From Cohnella sp. SGD-V74 (lineage in GTDB: Bacteria; Bacillota; Bacilli; Paenibacillales; Paenibacillaceae), in NCBI RefSeq assembly GCF_003001675.1, contig NZ_PVYW01000005.1, positions 124,001 through 188,000 of the forward strand: DNA of 64,000 nt, in the 5' to 3' direction. Position numbers and translations under genes: made by a program. Of the stretch, positions 34,431-44,205 are shown in pieces (the first letter of the stretch is position 1; the number at the start of each line of letters is the position of its first letter). The notes below the pieces were generated by a model, which saw only the letters and a list, made by a program, of their open reading frames with translations, was not told the origin of the DNA and did no database searches.

Positions 34431-35587
34431 ACGGCGCTTCTCTCGAACGACCGCTTCTGGAAATCAAAGACGTCGCCAAGCGCTACGAATCCCATCAAGC
34501 GTTGCGAAGCGTCTCTCTCGATATGCGCAAAGGAGAAATCATCAGCGTCCTCGGGCCGTCCGGCTGCGGCAAGTCTACGCTGCTGCAGCTCATTGCCGGA
34601 CTCGCCCTGCCCGACAGCGGAGAGATCCGGCTGGACGGCGAAGTGATCTCCTCCTCTCGCGGCATGCTGCCGCCCGAGAAACGCGGCGTCAACATGGTGT
34701 TCCAAGATTACGCGCTCTGGCCGCACTTGAGCGTGTTCGACAACATCGCGTATGGGCTGAAGAACCGGCGCATGGATCGCGCCGACATGCGCAAGCGCGT
34801 CGGCGAATTGCTGGAGATGCTGCAGCTTGCCGGACTGGAGAAGCGGCTTCCGCCGCAGCTGTCCGGCGGGCAGCAGCAGCGGGTCGCGATCGCGCGGGCG
34901 CTGGCGACGCAGCCCCGGCTGCTGCTGCTCGACGAGCCGCTGTCCAATCTGGATATGCGGCTGCGGATCGAGATGCGCACCGAGATGGCGTACCTGTTCC
35001 GCCAGCTCGGCACGAGCGTGTTCCACGTCACGCACGATCCGGAGGAGGCGTTCGCCATGGCCGACCGCCTGCTCATTATGCGCAGCGGCGCGGTCGATCA
35101 GATCGGCACTCCGTCCGATTGCTACGCGCGGCCCGCCAGCCGATGGGCCGCCGCGCTGCTCGGCGCGATCAACCGGATCGAAGGGACGATCGTCCGCACG
35201 GCTCGCGGCGTCGCGTTAAGAAGCGGCTCCGTCCTGATCGAAGGAATAGGGGCGGAGGACTCCGCGGAAGGCAGCGAAGCGGAGCTGCTGTTCCGCCCGG
35301 ACGACGTCGTCTATGTGGGCTCGGGAGGCGCGCCTTCCGCCGCCGTCGCCGAGACGGCCGCCGCTTCTCAAGACGGCCGGCGCCCGGACGGCGAACGAAC
35401 GACGTTCGAGCTCGACGTGCTGCACAGCACCTTCGAAGGCAAGAGATGGCGCATCGTCGCCAAGACGGCTGCCGGTCAGAAGCTCTATCTGCTGGGCGAG
35501 CGGCCACTGCCTCCGGGTACGCCCATTGCCGTCTCGTTGCCCAGATCAGCCGCCTACATTTACGACAAGACGCAGGAAGGGAGCTAG
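34427..35587 (+). CDS. ABC transporter ATP-binding protein (FbpC/PotA-like)
   Basis: A 386-residue ATPase: Walker A GPSGCGKST (~44-52), LSGGQQQRVAIARALA signature, Walker B LLLLDEPLSNLD and a C-terminal TOBE-like domain (~240-380). The ATGA overlap with the permease shows coupling. Confidence 0.9.
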   Translation: MNGASLERPLLEIKDVAKRYESHQALRSVSLDMRKGEIISVLGPSGCGKSTLLQLIAGLALPDSGEIRLDGEVISSSRGMLPPEKRGVNMVFQDYALWPHLSVFDNIAYGLKNRRMDRADMRKRVGELLEMLQLAGLEKRLPPQLSGGQQQRVAIARALATQPRLLLLDEPLSNLDMRLRIEMRTEMAYLFRQLGTSVFHVTHDPEEAFAMADRLLIMRSGAVDQIGTPSDCYARPASRWAAALLGAINRIEGTIVRTARGVALRSGSVLIEGIGAEDSAEGSEAELLFRPDDVVYVGSGGAPSAAVAETAAASQDGRRPDGERTTFELDVLHSTFEGKRWRIVAKTAAGQKLYLLGERPLPPGTPIAVSLPRSAAYIYDKTQEGS

Positions 35588-35591
35588 TCTG

Positions 35592-36239
35592 TTGAGCAAT
35601 TCCGCAAGTCCCCGTTTATTAGCCATATCGGATATACACGGACACGAAGACGGGCTGCTGCAGCTGCTCGACGCTGCCGGCTATAAAGCGGGGAAGGATC
35701 GACTGGTGCTGCTGGGAGATTACGTGAACGAGGAACCGAACTCCTGGGACACCTTGAGAACGATTAAGCGCTTGGCCGACCAGGGAGCCGTCGCGCTTCC
35801 GGGCAATACCGACCTCACGGTCGCCAATCTGGGAGAAGCGCCGACTCATCTGGTGCCGCTGCTCGGATGGCTGAAGTCGCTTCCGCCTTATTGGATCGCG
35901 GACGGCTACCTGTTCGTGCACGCCGGCATACGCCCCGGAATCCCGCTCGACCGGCAGCCGCTTCGCGACCTGACGGAAATTCGCGAAGCGTTCTGGAAGG
36001 AGAAGGTCGAAGTTCCGTATACCGTCGTCTTCGGGCACACGCCGACCTACAAGCTGGGAGCCGAGATCGGACGAATCTGGTGCGGCGACGGACGCATCGG
36101 CATCGATACCGGCGCGAAGCACGGCCAGCGCCTGACCTTGCTGGACGTCGGCGAGCGGCTGAGCTACTCCTGTTCGACTTCCCCGTTGAATCTGTATCGG
36201 GACATTCGGACCGATTCCGTGTATAATTTTGAAAGATAA
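35592..36239 (+). CDS. metallophosphoesterase
   Basis: A 215-residue calcineurin-like phosphoesterase: SDIHGHEDGL, GDYVNEEPNSWDT, GNTDLTVANL, HAGIRPG, FGHTPTYKLG and DTGAKHGQRL. TTG start at 35592 after GGAAGGGAG. Downstream of an importer in the phosphonate/iron class, a phosphoester hydrolase suggests a phosphorus-containing ligand (inference). Confidence 0.85.
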   Translation: MSNSASPRLLAISDIHGHEDGLLQLLDAAGYKAGKDRLVLLGDYVNEEPNSWDTLRTIKRLADQGAVALPGNTDLTVANLGEAPTHLVPLLGWLKSLPPYWIADGYLFVHAGIRPGIPLDRQPLRDLTEIREAFWKEKVEVPYTVVFGHTPTYKLGAEIGRIWCGDGRIGIDTGAKHGQRLTLLDVGERLSYSCSTSPLNLYRDIRTDSVYNFER

Positions 36240-36251
36240 CTCGAAACGCAC

Positions 36252-36300
36252 AAGACCCCGCCTAAGATAGGAGAGCTATCTAGGGCGGGGTTCGTCTTTT
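36252..36300 (+). terminator. Rho-independent terminator of the ABC operon
   Basis: ACCCCGCCTAAGATAG pairs with CTATCTAGGGCGGGGT, followed by TTCGTCTTTT. Strong GC-rich stem. Confidence 0.85.
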
Positions 36301-36315
36301 AACGGGGGGAAGAAG

Positions 36316-37008
36316 ATGTACAAGGCCATCCTATTCGATCTGGACAATACGCTGCTCGACTACTCGCACAGCGAGGTCGACGCCATGAAGAAGACGCTCA
36401 GGGACCATGGGATTTGGGAGGACGAGGAGGCGTGGTGGGAGTCGTTCTGGCCCGTTTTCTCGCAGCATAATTTCAGGCATTGGATGGATTTCGTTAACAA
36501 GAGAGGTCCCCACAGAACGATTCAGGACGTGCTGATCAGCTCCTTCCGCGATTCGCTGGACGCCGACTCGGCCCGGCACGAACGGCTTACGGCATCTTAT
36601 TGGGACTATTTCTGCAACAATTGTCATTTCGAGAACGGCGCGCAAGGCGTGCTTGATTTCGCCAGGGACCGCTACAAGCTGGGCATCATCTCCAACGGAA
36701 TCGGCGAGGCGCAGCGCAAGAGATTGGCGGCGGGAGCCATCTCCGACCTTTTCCATTCCGTCGTCGTCTCGGACGAGGTAGGCATCCGCAAGCCGAGAAG
36801 AGAGATTTTCGATCACGCTCTGGCGGAGCTGAGATTGGCGCCGTCCGACGTTCTGTTTGTCGGGGATTCGCTGACGGACGACTATCAGGGCGCGGCCAAT
36901 GCGGGCATCGACTTCTGTTACTATAATCGCGAGAAGATGAGGCTGGCGGATTCGCACAGACCCAAATATAAAATCGACGAGCTGCAAGAGCTGTTGAACT
37001 ATCTTTGA
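36316..37008 (+). CDS. HAD-superfamily hydrolase (HAD-IA)
   Basis: A 230-residue HAD protein, YjjG-like: LFDLDNTLLDYS, IISNGIGEAQRKR, VSDEVGIRKPRREIF and FVGDSLTDDYQGAANAG. AGGGGGGAAG-type binding site before the ATG at 36316. Substrate likely a nucleotide or sugar phosphate. Confidence 0.85.
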   Translation: MYKAILFDLDNTLLDYSHSEVDAMKKTLRDHGIWEDEEAWWESFWPVFSQHNFRHWMDFVNKRGPHRTIQDVLISSFRDSLDADSARHERLTASYWDYFCNNCHFENGAQGVLDFARDRYKLGIISNGIGEAQRKRLAAGAISDLFHSVVVSDEVGIRKPRREIFDHALAELRLAPSDVLFVGDSLTDDYQGAANAGIDFCYYNREKMRLADSHRPKYKIDELQELLNYL

Positions 37009-37243
37009 GAATATCGCCGTGCATGATGAAATTTCGGATGAAAGGTTATGAGGACTTCCATAGAACGATTTAATCGTCGAATAGAAAATGTGAATTAGAC
37101 CCTTGGGCGGACGGGTGATATAGTGGATAAACAATTCCAATCGGAAAAGTTTGTCGGATGCCCGATCCGGGACAGTCGCCCTGCTTGAGGCATCGGTTCC
37201 GTTCGGCGCTTCGCGAAGCAGTCGAGCGAAGGGATGGCCGCAG

Positions 37244-38354
37244 ATGAAATTCGCGTTATTCAGCCTATTGATGAACGTTCCAAACGCCGTAACCGGCGAG
37301 ACTTTGACCGAACACCGGAAAATCGAGAGCGTCCTGAACCAGGCCGCTCTTGCCGAGAAGCTCGGGTTCGAGGCGTACGGCATCGGGGAACGGCACGGAG
37401 CGCCTTTCCTGTCCTCGTCTCCACCGGTTTTGCTGGCTGCGATCGCCGCCCGCACTTCCCGCATTCGGCTGCTGACGACCGTCACCGTACTTAGCGTCCT
37501 TGACCCCGTGCGGGTGGCCGAAGACTACGCGACGCTCGATCATCTCTCCGACGGCAGACTTGAGATTATCATCGGCAAGGGCAACGATCCCCGGCACTAT
37601 CCTCTGTTCGGCATACAGGAAGAGGAGCAGTGGGATTCGCTCGAAGAGCGCTATGCGCTGTTAAGGAAGCTGTGGGACGAAGAGGGAGTTACTTGGCAGG
37701 GCAAGTTTCGTCCGCCTCTGAACGACGTGACGACATTCCCGAGGCCGCTGCAGCGGCGAATTCCCATCTGGCACGGCAGCGCATCCAGCCCCAGATCGAC
37801 CGAGCTGGCGGCGAGATACGGCGATCCGTTGTTCTCGTCGAATACGTTCCATCCGCAAGAGAAGTACAAGGCGTTGATCGGCCTATTACGGGCACGATCC
37901 CGCCCATGCGCTCGTCGGAGCGGGAGCGGGAAGTCTCTACTTGGCCGGTACGAAGGAAGAGGCGATCCGGCGCTTTCGCCCGTATTACGACGCCTTCTTC
38001 TCCACGGATGCCGCCAAGCATAACCAGTCGCCTTTCACCGGATTGGAAGATACGATCGCCAGAGGCTCCATGCTCGTAGGAAGCCCGGAGAGCGTGGCGG
38101 AGAAAATTTTGAATTATTACGAGGCGTTCGGCCACCAGGTACTCGCCATCAGCGTGGACGGACTTACCGAGTCGGAACAGGCGGAACAGATCGAGCGCTT
38201 CGCCGCCGAAGTCGCGCCCGTGCTTAGACGGAAATTCCAAGCTCCGTGTGGAGCGCATAACGTTTGCGCAGCCGCGTATTCGCCAAAGGATGCACAATCC
38301 GGGCGGATACGCTGCTTTTATTTTGAGGACACAACTAGAAAGTATGGGTTATAA
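37244..38354 (+). pseudogene. luciferase-like flavin oxidoreductase, frameshifted
   Basis: From the ATG at 37244 the frame is a clear LLM-class oxidoreductase (ERHGAPFLSSSPPVLLAAIA, SDGRLEIIIGKGNDP) up to EKYKALIG near 37882. The protein then continues in another frame as YYGHDPAHALVGAGAGSLYL and ends at 38354. A short deletion that is not a multiple of three, removing a few residues of the usual KALIxHYRERF-type region, is the simplest cause. The C-terminal 40 residues are also unlike the family. Confidence 0.75.
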
Positions 38355-38402
38355 TACCAGTATCTGATCGGCCAAGGCGCATCTGGAGAGGAGCAAAGCC
38401 GC

Positions 38403-38912
38403 TTGGGTCTCGCAAGAAATCTGAAAATCGCAGGTTTTCACGTCTTCTTGAACACAGGAGCATTACTCTTATTTTTGTTGTTGAATAAGAATGGGGCAGT
38501 CTTTGCGCTAGCCAAAATCTATGTTCTGATTGTCCTGCCGCTGGCGTACATCTTTCTAGGCTACCGATACGTACCGGCCGAAGCCTCGTTCAGGTCAAGG
38601 ATGATGAGTCTGTCACTCGTTAGCTTGATCGGAATCGCGGTGTGGACCGTTTGCTTGTACTTCTATGTGATGGACGACGCCGCAGCCCGCGCCGAGAGCG
38701 CTTTCTTGGTTCTGCCTTCCGAAATCGTTTGGATTTTCTACGGGGCGTACAATCTGCTTCTCTACGTACCTCTGATTGTGCTGGACTTCCTCTCGTTGAA
38801 GGGGGAATGGAAGCTGCAGGGATATGAAGCGGCGGGGGGAGTGTTGCTGGTTAACTTTATTCCGCTGGTGCTGATGTATCTGGGAGCGTTCATCAAGAAA
38901 AACAGGTCTTAG
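38403..38912 (+). CDS. four- to five-span membrane protein, unknown
   Basis: A 169-residue protein with hydrophobic segments at GFHVFLNTGALLLFLLL, IYVLIVLPLAYIFLGY, LVSLIGIAVWTVCLYFYVM, GAYNLLLYVPLIVLDFL and LLVNFIPLVLMYLGAFI. TTG start at 38403 after GAGAGGAGC. Not recognised. Confidence 0.55.
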   Translation: MGLARNLKIAGFHVFLNTGALLLFLLLNKNGAVFALAKIYVLIVLPLAYIFLGYRYVPAEASFRSRMMSLSLVSLIGIAVWTVCLYFYVMDDAAARAESAFLVLPSEIVWIFYGAYNLLLYVPLIVLDFLSLKGEWKLQGYEAAGGVLLVNFIPLVLMYLGAFIKKNRS

Positions 38913-38945
38913 GGGGCGGAGGATGAGCGAAAGGGGCGGAGAAAA

Positions 38946-39473
38946 ATGACCAAACGGACGGCCATAGGGGCCGCGGCGGCCGTCTGCTGCGCGGCAATCG
39001 TTTTTATCGCGGCGGCGGTGCTGTTCAGCGGCGACGACAAGGACGAGGGCGTGTCGCTGGCGTTCGTTAACGCGGGGCTGCAGGCGGACGGCGTTCAGCT
39101 CGGGATGCGCGAGCAGGAGTTGGTGAAGCTGTGGGGGCTCGGACAATATCAAGAAGGGTTCGGGGGCCACTTCCGTCTCTATCCGGACAGGCAATGCCAT
39201 ATCGGCATTCCCGGCGATCCGGACAACGACCTGTACGGAGACGTCGGGCAGCTGGAGATTTCGAATCCGCAGTACGGCATATTCGGCATCAGCCCGGGGG
39301 ATGCCGTCGCGGCAGCGGAGGAAACGCTCCATGCCCAAGGATTCCGTCCCACAGAGCACGATGCCTCGATATGGGCTTCGGGAGAATTCACGATCATGCT
39401 CCGCGGGCAATTGGAGATCGACTCTATTTACGTAGGCTTCAACGACAAAGACTTGAGAGACAGACAGTATTGA
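38946..39473 (+). CDS. membrane-anchored hypothetical protein
   Basis: A 175-residue protein with an N-terminal anchor rich in Ala (IGAAAAVCCAAIVFIAAAVLF) and an extracytoplasmic domain (VQLGMREQELVKLWGLG; LEISNPQYGIFGISPGDAVAAAEETL). The two related segments resemble repeated SmpA/BamE-like hairpins, a guess only. Function unknown. Confidence 0.5.
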   Translation: MTKRTAIGAAAAVCCAAIVFIAAAVLFSGDDKDEGVSLAFVNAGLQADGVQLGMREQELVKLWGLGQYQEGFGGHFRLYPDRQCHIGIPGDPDNDLYGDVGQLEISNPQYGIFGISPGDAVAAAEETLHAQGFRPTEHDASIWASGEFTIMLRGQLEIDSIYVGFNDKDLRDRQY

Positions 39474-39485
39474 GGGGAATGGCTC

Positions 39486-40046
39486 ATGGAAATCAAGCGA
39501 CTCGCAGCTCTAACCGAAGACGAACTTCTTTCCCTGGGAGAGTTCGGATATACGTCGATGCACCAATACGAAGCGATCGCGGAGTCGACGGCCGAAGCGT
39601 TCAGCATTCGGTTAAACCTGGTTCAACTGAACGAGCCGTTCGTCAAGCAAGAATCGAACGACGGAGATGACGCCGTAGACTACGGGAAGATGGCCAAACT
39701 GGGCTATTCGTTAGGAATGTATGATGGCGGCAAGCTGATCGCTCTGGCGATATCGGAGCCGCAGAGATGGAACAACACGTTAATGATATGGCATTTTCAA
39801 GTGCATGAAAATTACAAGCGGCAAGGCTGCGGCACAAGGCTGATGGGGCAAGTCGTAGAAATGGCGCGAAGGGGAGGATTCCGGGCGGTAACGTTGGAAA
39901 CGCAAAATACGAACGTCGCGGCTATCCGATTTTACATGCGCTGCGGCTTCACGATAGAAGGAATCGATCTGTCGCTCTATTCGAACCGGGATACGGGCAA
40001 GGAGGAAATCGCGCTGTTTATGAGGAGGAAGCTCGAAAATTCCTAA
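39486..40046 (+). CDS. GNAT N-acetyltransferase
   Basis: A 186-residue GNAT: WHFQVHENYKRQGCGTRLMGQVVEMARR and AVTLETQNTNVAAIRFYMRCGFTIEGIDLSLYSN. The YSN C-terminal pattern is close to streptothricin-acetyltransferase-like and other antibiotic-modifying GNATs; the substrate is open. Confidence 0.8.
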   Translation: MEIKRLAALTEDELLSLGEFGYTSMHQYEAIAESTAEAFSIRLNLVQLNEPFVKQESNDGDDAVDYGKMAKLGYSLGMYDGGKLIALAISEPQRWNNTLMIWHFQVHENYKRQGCGTRLMGQVVEMARRGGFRAVTLETQNTNVAAIRFYMRCGFTIEGIDLSLYSNRDTGKEEIALFMRRKLENS

Positions 40047-40061
40047 GCGGAGGGAACTGTG

Positions 40062-40586
40062 ATGAAAATTAGAGAGTTGGCGTTTCTGGTGATCAGGGTG
40101 CTGGCGGTTTATTTTTTCGCGCTCGGTCTGAACCATCTGGTCGCATATTTGGACTATTCCTTGCCGGCCTACTTGCAAGTGCTCGGGGACGATGCCTCGT
40201 ATGGAGAGGTATTCCTGCTCGTAGGCATACCGTCGATCTTATTGCTGCTCATCAGCGTCGCGTTGTGGCTGTCGGCCGGTAAACTGTCCAGGTTCCTCGT
40301 TTCTTCGAATTCCGAAGAGGAAGCAAGTTCTCCGTCCTTCCGCGGAATCGAAGCGTTCGTGCTGGCGGTTGTCGGACTTGTGCTGGCAATCTTGTCGTTC
40401 TCGAGCTTGGCGAGAATACTGCTAAACTACGCGAATATGGAAGGCCAACGTCTGTATATCGACCATCGAAGCTTCTATATCGCTCTTGCGGAGCAAGTCA
40501 TTCGTCTGCTGCTGGGCATTGTACTGATCTTGAAGGCGCAAGGGTTCGCGAAGCTGCTGCGGAAAATAAGGGGGGATCGGGAGTGA
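40062..40586 (+). CDS. three-span membrane protein, unknown
   Basis: A 174-residue protein with spans ELAFLVIRVLAVYFFALGLNHLVAYL, VFLLVGIPSILLLLISVALWLSAG, GIEAFVLAVVGLVLAILSF and ALAEQVIRLLLGIVLILKAQGFAKLL. ATG at 40062 follows CGGAGGG. The final GTGA overlaps the next gene. Confidence 0.55.
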   Translation: MKIRELAFLVIRVLAVYFFALGLNHLVAYLDYSLPAYLQVLGDDASYGEVFLLVGIPSILLLLISVALWLSAGKLSRFLVSSNSEEEASSPSFRGIEAFVLAVVGLVLAILSFSSLARILLNYANMEGQRLYIDHRSFYIALAEQVIRLLLGIVLILKAQGFAKLLRKIRGDRE

Positions 40587-41170
40587 AAAAGTTTATAGCC
40601 GGTTTCGTGCTGGGAGCGCTGCTGTTCGGAGGGATCGGAGCGTATGCCGCTACGCAGCAGGAGACGATCGAGATCACCCGCAACGTCCGCAAGCTGGTGA
40701 TCAGCGGGAACAGTTACGAGACGAAGAGTTACGAGATGGGGGACAACATGTTCATGAGCGGCGGAACGACGTACGTCCCCTTGCGGTTTCTCGTGGACAC
40801 GTTCAACCACTTCGTCGATTGGGATAATCGGGAGAAGACCGCGCACATCTATCTTGACCCTTGCATGACGATGGCGGGAGTTCCTTTAAGAACGCTGAAT
40901 CCGGCGATGATCGACGCTCCGCGGGATTGGAGAGCGATCTGCGTGAACAAACGATCCGTGCTGCTGCCCAAGGACGTCATCTTGGAGGCGTTAAAATTTA
41001 CGGATCACGGCATACCGTCGGACCAGTTTCCCGCCTACCTATTAAGCCGCGGGGAGCGTATGATATTAATCGGCTTCGGGGGCATGCTGTTCGCCGAGGA
41101 CAAATCCGAGCTCGGAGACGAATTCGCCTTTTTGTCGGACTATGTGTACCCTGAGGGACGAAGGTCTTGA
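40583..41170 (+). CDS. secreted stalk-domain protein (copper-amine-oxidase N-terminal type)
   Basis: A 195-residue protein: signal sequence MKKFIAGFVLGALLFGGIGAYA, then one copper-amine-oxidase-N-type stalk unit (FMSGGTTYVPLRFLVDTFNHFVDWDNREKTAHIYL at ~58-92) and a distinct C-terminal region. Such stalks present domains at the cell surface in paenibacilli. GTG start at 40583, translationally coupled to the membrane protein before it. Confidence 0.7.
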   Translation: MKKFIAGFVLGALLFGGIGAYAATQQETIEITRNVRKLVISGNSYETKSYEMGDNMFMSGGTTYVPLRFLVDTFNHFVDWDNREKTAHIYLDPCMTMAGVPLRTLNPAMIDAPRDWRAICVNKRSVLLPKDVILEALKFTDHGIPSDQFPAYLLSRGERMILIGFGGMLFAEDKSELGDEFAFLSDYVYPEGRRS

Positions 41171-41279
41171 GACCTATTCTCAAGCTCGAATTATGACGAA
41201 TTAATCGTGAAACCGCTATCCATTCGCCTAGTTTTCATGTACATTAATAATAAATGGCGGATAAGAGGCGGTGATCGCA

Positions 41280-44156
41280 ATGCTGAAGGATCTCGTGCTT
41301 AACTTTGCGATTTTGGGCGTATTTCTGTTTCTCGTCTCTCCGCTGTTCATCCGCGGGCGCACCCGACGGACGAACAAGCTCGTCCACCGGCTTATTATCG
41401 GGGGCGTATTCGGCGTACTCGGAATCATATTGACATTTTTCGGCATCGACATCAACGGATCGGCGCAGTTGAACTTGCGAGGCATCGCCTTGATGCTGGC
41501 CGCTTATTTTGCCGGGCCGGCCGGCGCGCTCGCCGATCTGGCCGTCGTCTATTCGTGGCGGCTGGCCGAGAACGGCTATTTGGACGCTGCGCAGGTCGGC
41601 ATCGGCATGGCGGCCGCCGTCGGGACGGGGCTGCTGTTTCAGAAGATCAGGCCCTATTTCCTGAAATGGCTGTGCGGCACGTTGTTTCTGCTATATTTCT
41701 ACTACGGCGGACTGTGGCTTGCGGGACAGATCTCGTGGGGCACCGTGGAATATTATCTGGTCTACCAGACCGGCTTCTCCGCGTTGATCTCGGTCTTCCT
41801 CTACTATCTTGAGCGCAACGAGGCGAATAAGAGCAAGGCGATACAGACGGAACGGGACATGAGCTCCATGCTGCGGATGCAGCCCGGATTTACCTTCCGC
41901 TTTCAGAAGCGCGGCGGCAAATATTACTATACGATGATCGAGGGACGACTGCTGCAGCGGATCGGGGCCGCGCCGGCGGATTTCATCGGCAGATCGGTCG
42001 AAGAAGTCGGGCTCTTCCCGCGCGACTACATTGAGCTTCTCAACAATCAGTACGACGAAGCGTGGGAGGGAACGGAGGTTTCCCACGAGCGCCTGTTCAA
42101 CGATCTGATCCTTCATGTCAATCTGCATCCGATTCGGACGGACGGCGTCGTGACCGAGGTGATCGGGACCGGAATCGATATTACGGAAGAGAAAAGACGG
42201 CTGGAAGCGGACGAATCGAATAAAGCGAAGAGCCGGTTCCTGGCGCAGATGAGCCACGAAATCCGCACGCCAATCAATGCCATTATCGGATTGAACTACA
42301 TTCTCCAGCAATCCGATCTGAGCGAGAAGCAGCTCGATTACGTCAATAAGTCGATTACGGCGGCCAAGAGCTTGTTGGCGATCGTCAACGACGTGCTGGA
42401 CTTCTCCAAGATCGAGGCCAACAAGGTCGTGCTGGAGAATATTGAATTCGACCTCTACGAAGTGCTTCACAACCTATCCAATATGGTCAGCTTCAAAGCT
42501 TATGAGAAAGGCCTGAAGTTCCGCTTCTCGATCGATCCCCAAGTTCCCCAGATGCTGATCGGCGATCCCTACAGGCTTCAGCAGATTCTCTTGAACATCA
42601 CCAATAACGCCGTGAAATTCACGAACAGCGGCGAGCTGGCGATTTCGGTTCATTGCGGCGAGCAGGTTCACGGGATGACGCAGGTGAAATTTGTCGTTCG
42701 CGATACGGGCATCGGAATGACCAAGGAGCAGCTCGAAGGATTGTTCCGCGAATTTACGCAAGCGGACATGACGACGACTCGCCGGTTCGGAGGAACGGGG
42801 CTGGGGCTGGTCATCAGCAAGAGATTGGCGGAAATGATGGGAGGAGCGATTCGAGCGGAAAGTCGGCCGGGGCAGGGAAGCACGTTCGAGATCGCGCTGC
42901 CTCTCGCTTCGGCGGACGCTTCCGTTTACGGGGAGGAATTCGACCAAGCGCTGAGCTTCGTCCGCGTGCTTCTTGTCTGCTCCGATCTGCAGATGCAGTG
43001 GGTGCTGCGCAGGCAGCTGACTCAGTTCAAATTCGTCGTGAATGTGGCTAACGGAGCGGTCGACGTGTTGGACAAGCTCGATCGCGGAGAGTCGTACGAT
43101 ATGGTTATTGTGGATTGGAAGCTGAAGGGGGAGGACCCTCTGACGCTTGCCCAGGCCATACGCGGCAGAGGGTTATCTGAACAGCCCTCGGTCGTTCTCG
43201 TCAGCTCCTGCCACGAATCGGAGCTGCAGCAGGCATTGCAGTCCGGCTGCGTCTCCCGGGCGCTGCTGTATCCGATCAGCCAATCGCAGCTGTATAACGA
43301 GCTCATCGGCCTGGTGCAATGGAAAACGATGTACAAGCAGCAGCCGTCGACGGGCCGCAGCCGTCCCGAGCCGTCATCCTCGCTTAAAGACGCCGTCGTG
43401 CTTCTCGCAGAGGATAACGAGATTAACCAGCTCGTAGCGGTGGAGCTTCTCAAGGCAGTCGTGTCGAGGGTGGATGTGGCGGATGACGGGTTCGAGGCCG
43501 TCGAGCTTGCGACCCGCAATCGTTACGACGTCATCCTCATGGATTTGCAGATGCCGGAGATGGACGGCTACGAAGCCGTTCGTCAAATTCGCCAGACCGA
43601 AGCGGGAAGGAACGTGCCGATCATCGCCATGACGGCGGACGCGATGAAAGGTGTGGAAGAGCAGGTGCTGGCGGTCGGGATGGACGCCTATCTGACGAAG
43701 CCGTTCGACCCGCTGGAGCTTTACAAAATGCTGCATCAATTCGCGGCCCCTTCCGGGGAGCAGGAGGCGAGCGCTTCCGCTCAAGCTGCGGCGTCCGCCG
43801 ATGGCGGCGCCAGACTCGACATCGAGGGCGCCCTGAAGCGATTGGGAGGCAATGACAAGCTGTACGAGCATATCCTGGAGCTGTTCGTCGCGGATCACGC
43901 GAACGGGATCGAGCTGATCCGCTCGGCGATGGCGGACGGAGCCGAAGGCAGGGCCGAACGTCACGTTCATTCGTTAAAAGGAGTTGCCGCGAATATCGGC
44001 GCGACCGGATTGGCGGATCTTATGGACGAGCTGCAGGCGGCGCTGCGCAGCGGAGATCGGAGCGGGTGCGACAGCCTGCTGAGCGTTGCGGAGAGGGAGA
44101 TGCGGATTACGCTTCAAGACGCCGGTCGGATCAGAAGAAGCCTGACCGGCGCTTGA
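41280..44156 (+). CDS. hybrid sensor histidine kinase with 5TMR, PAS, two REC and Hpt
   Basis: A 958-residue hybrid kinase. A 5TMR-LYT-like membrane sensor occupies ~1-185, a PAS-like unit ~195-310, HisKA with His326 in SHEIRTPIN, and HATPase_c with DTGIGM and FGGTGLGL. REC1 keeps its Asp (~612) but lacks the conserved Lys (LLYPISQS); REC2 is complete (AEDNE, Asp755 in LMDLQMPEMDG, LTKPFD). Hpt His897 lies in HSLKG. The phosphate likely moves His326-REC2-His897. The partner regulator is not adjacent. ATG at 41280 chosen over GTG at 41271. Confidence 0.9.
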   Translation: MLKDLVLNFAILGVFLFLVSPLFIRGRTRRTNKLVHRLIIGGVFGVLGIILTFFGIDINGSAQLNLRGIALMLAAYFAGPAGALADLAVVYSWRLAENGYLDAAQVGIGMAAAVGTGLLFQKIRPYFLKWLCGTLFLLYFYYGGLWLAGQISWGTVEYYLVYQTGFSALISVFLYYLERNEANKSKAIQTERDMSSMLRMQPGFTFRFQKRGGKYYYTMIEGRLLQRIGAAPADFIGRSVEEVGLFPRDYIELLNNQYDEAWEGTEVSHERLFNDLILHVNLHPIRTDGVVTEVIGTGIDITEEKRRLEADESNKAKSRFLAQMSHEIRTPINAIIGLNYILQQSDLSEKQLDYVNKSITAAKSLLAIVNDVLDFSKIEANKVVLENIEFDLYEVLHNLSNMVSFKAYEKGLKFRFSIDPQVPQMLIGDPYRLQQILLNITNNAVKFTNSGELAISVHCGEQVHGMTQVKFVVRDTGIGMTKEQLEGLFREFTQADMTTTRRFGGTGLGLVISKRLAEMMGGAIRAESRPGQGSTFEIALPLASADASVYGEEFDQALSFVRVLLVCSDLQMQWVLRRQLTQFKFVVNVANGAVDVLDKLDRGESYDMVIVDWKLKGEDPLTLAQAIRGRGLSEQPSVVLVSSCHESELQQALQSGCVSRALLYPISQSQLYNELIGLVQWKTMYKQQPSTGRSRPEPSSSLKDAVVLLAEDNEINQLVAVELLKAVVSRVDVADDGFEAVELATRNRYDVILMDLQMPEMDGYEAVRQIRQTEAGRNVPIIAMTADAMKGVEEQVLAVGMDAYLTKPFDPLELYKMLHQFAAPSGEQEASASAQAAASADGGARLDIEGALKRLGGNDKLYEHILELFVADHANGIELIRSAMADGAEGRAERHVHSLKGVAANIGATGLADLMDELQAALRSGDRSGCDSLLSVAEREMRITLQDAGRIRRSLTGA

Positions 44157-44205
44157 AGCGCGGGGGTTGCCAGGCAAGCCGCCGTTATTGCAGTCTGGAA
44201 GCAAG

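Noticed and set aside
36331-37485. Long minus-strand frame across HAD and LLM genes
   Set aside because: Runs antisense to two conserved genes; no homology-like pattern.
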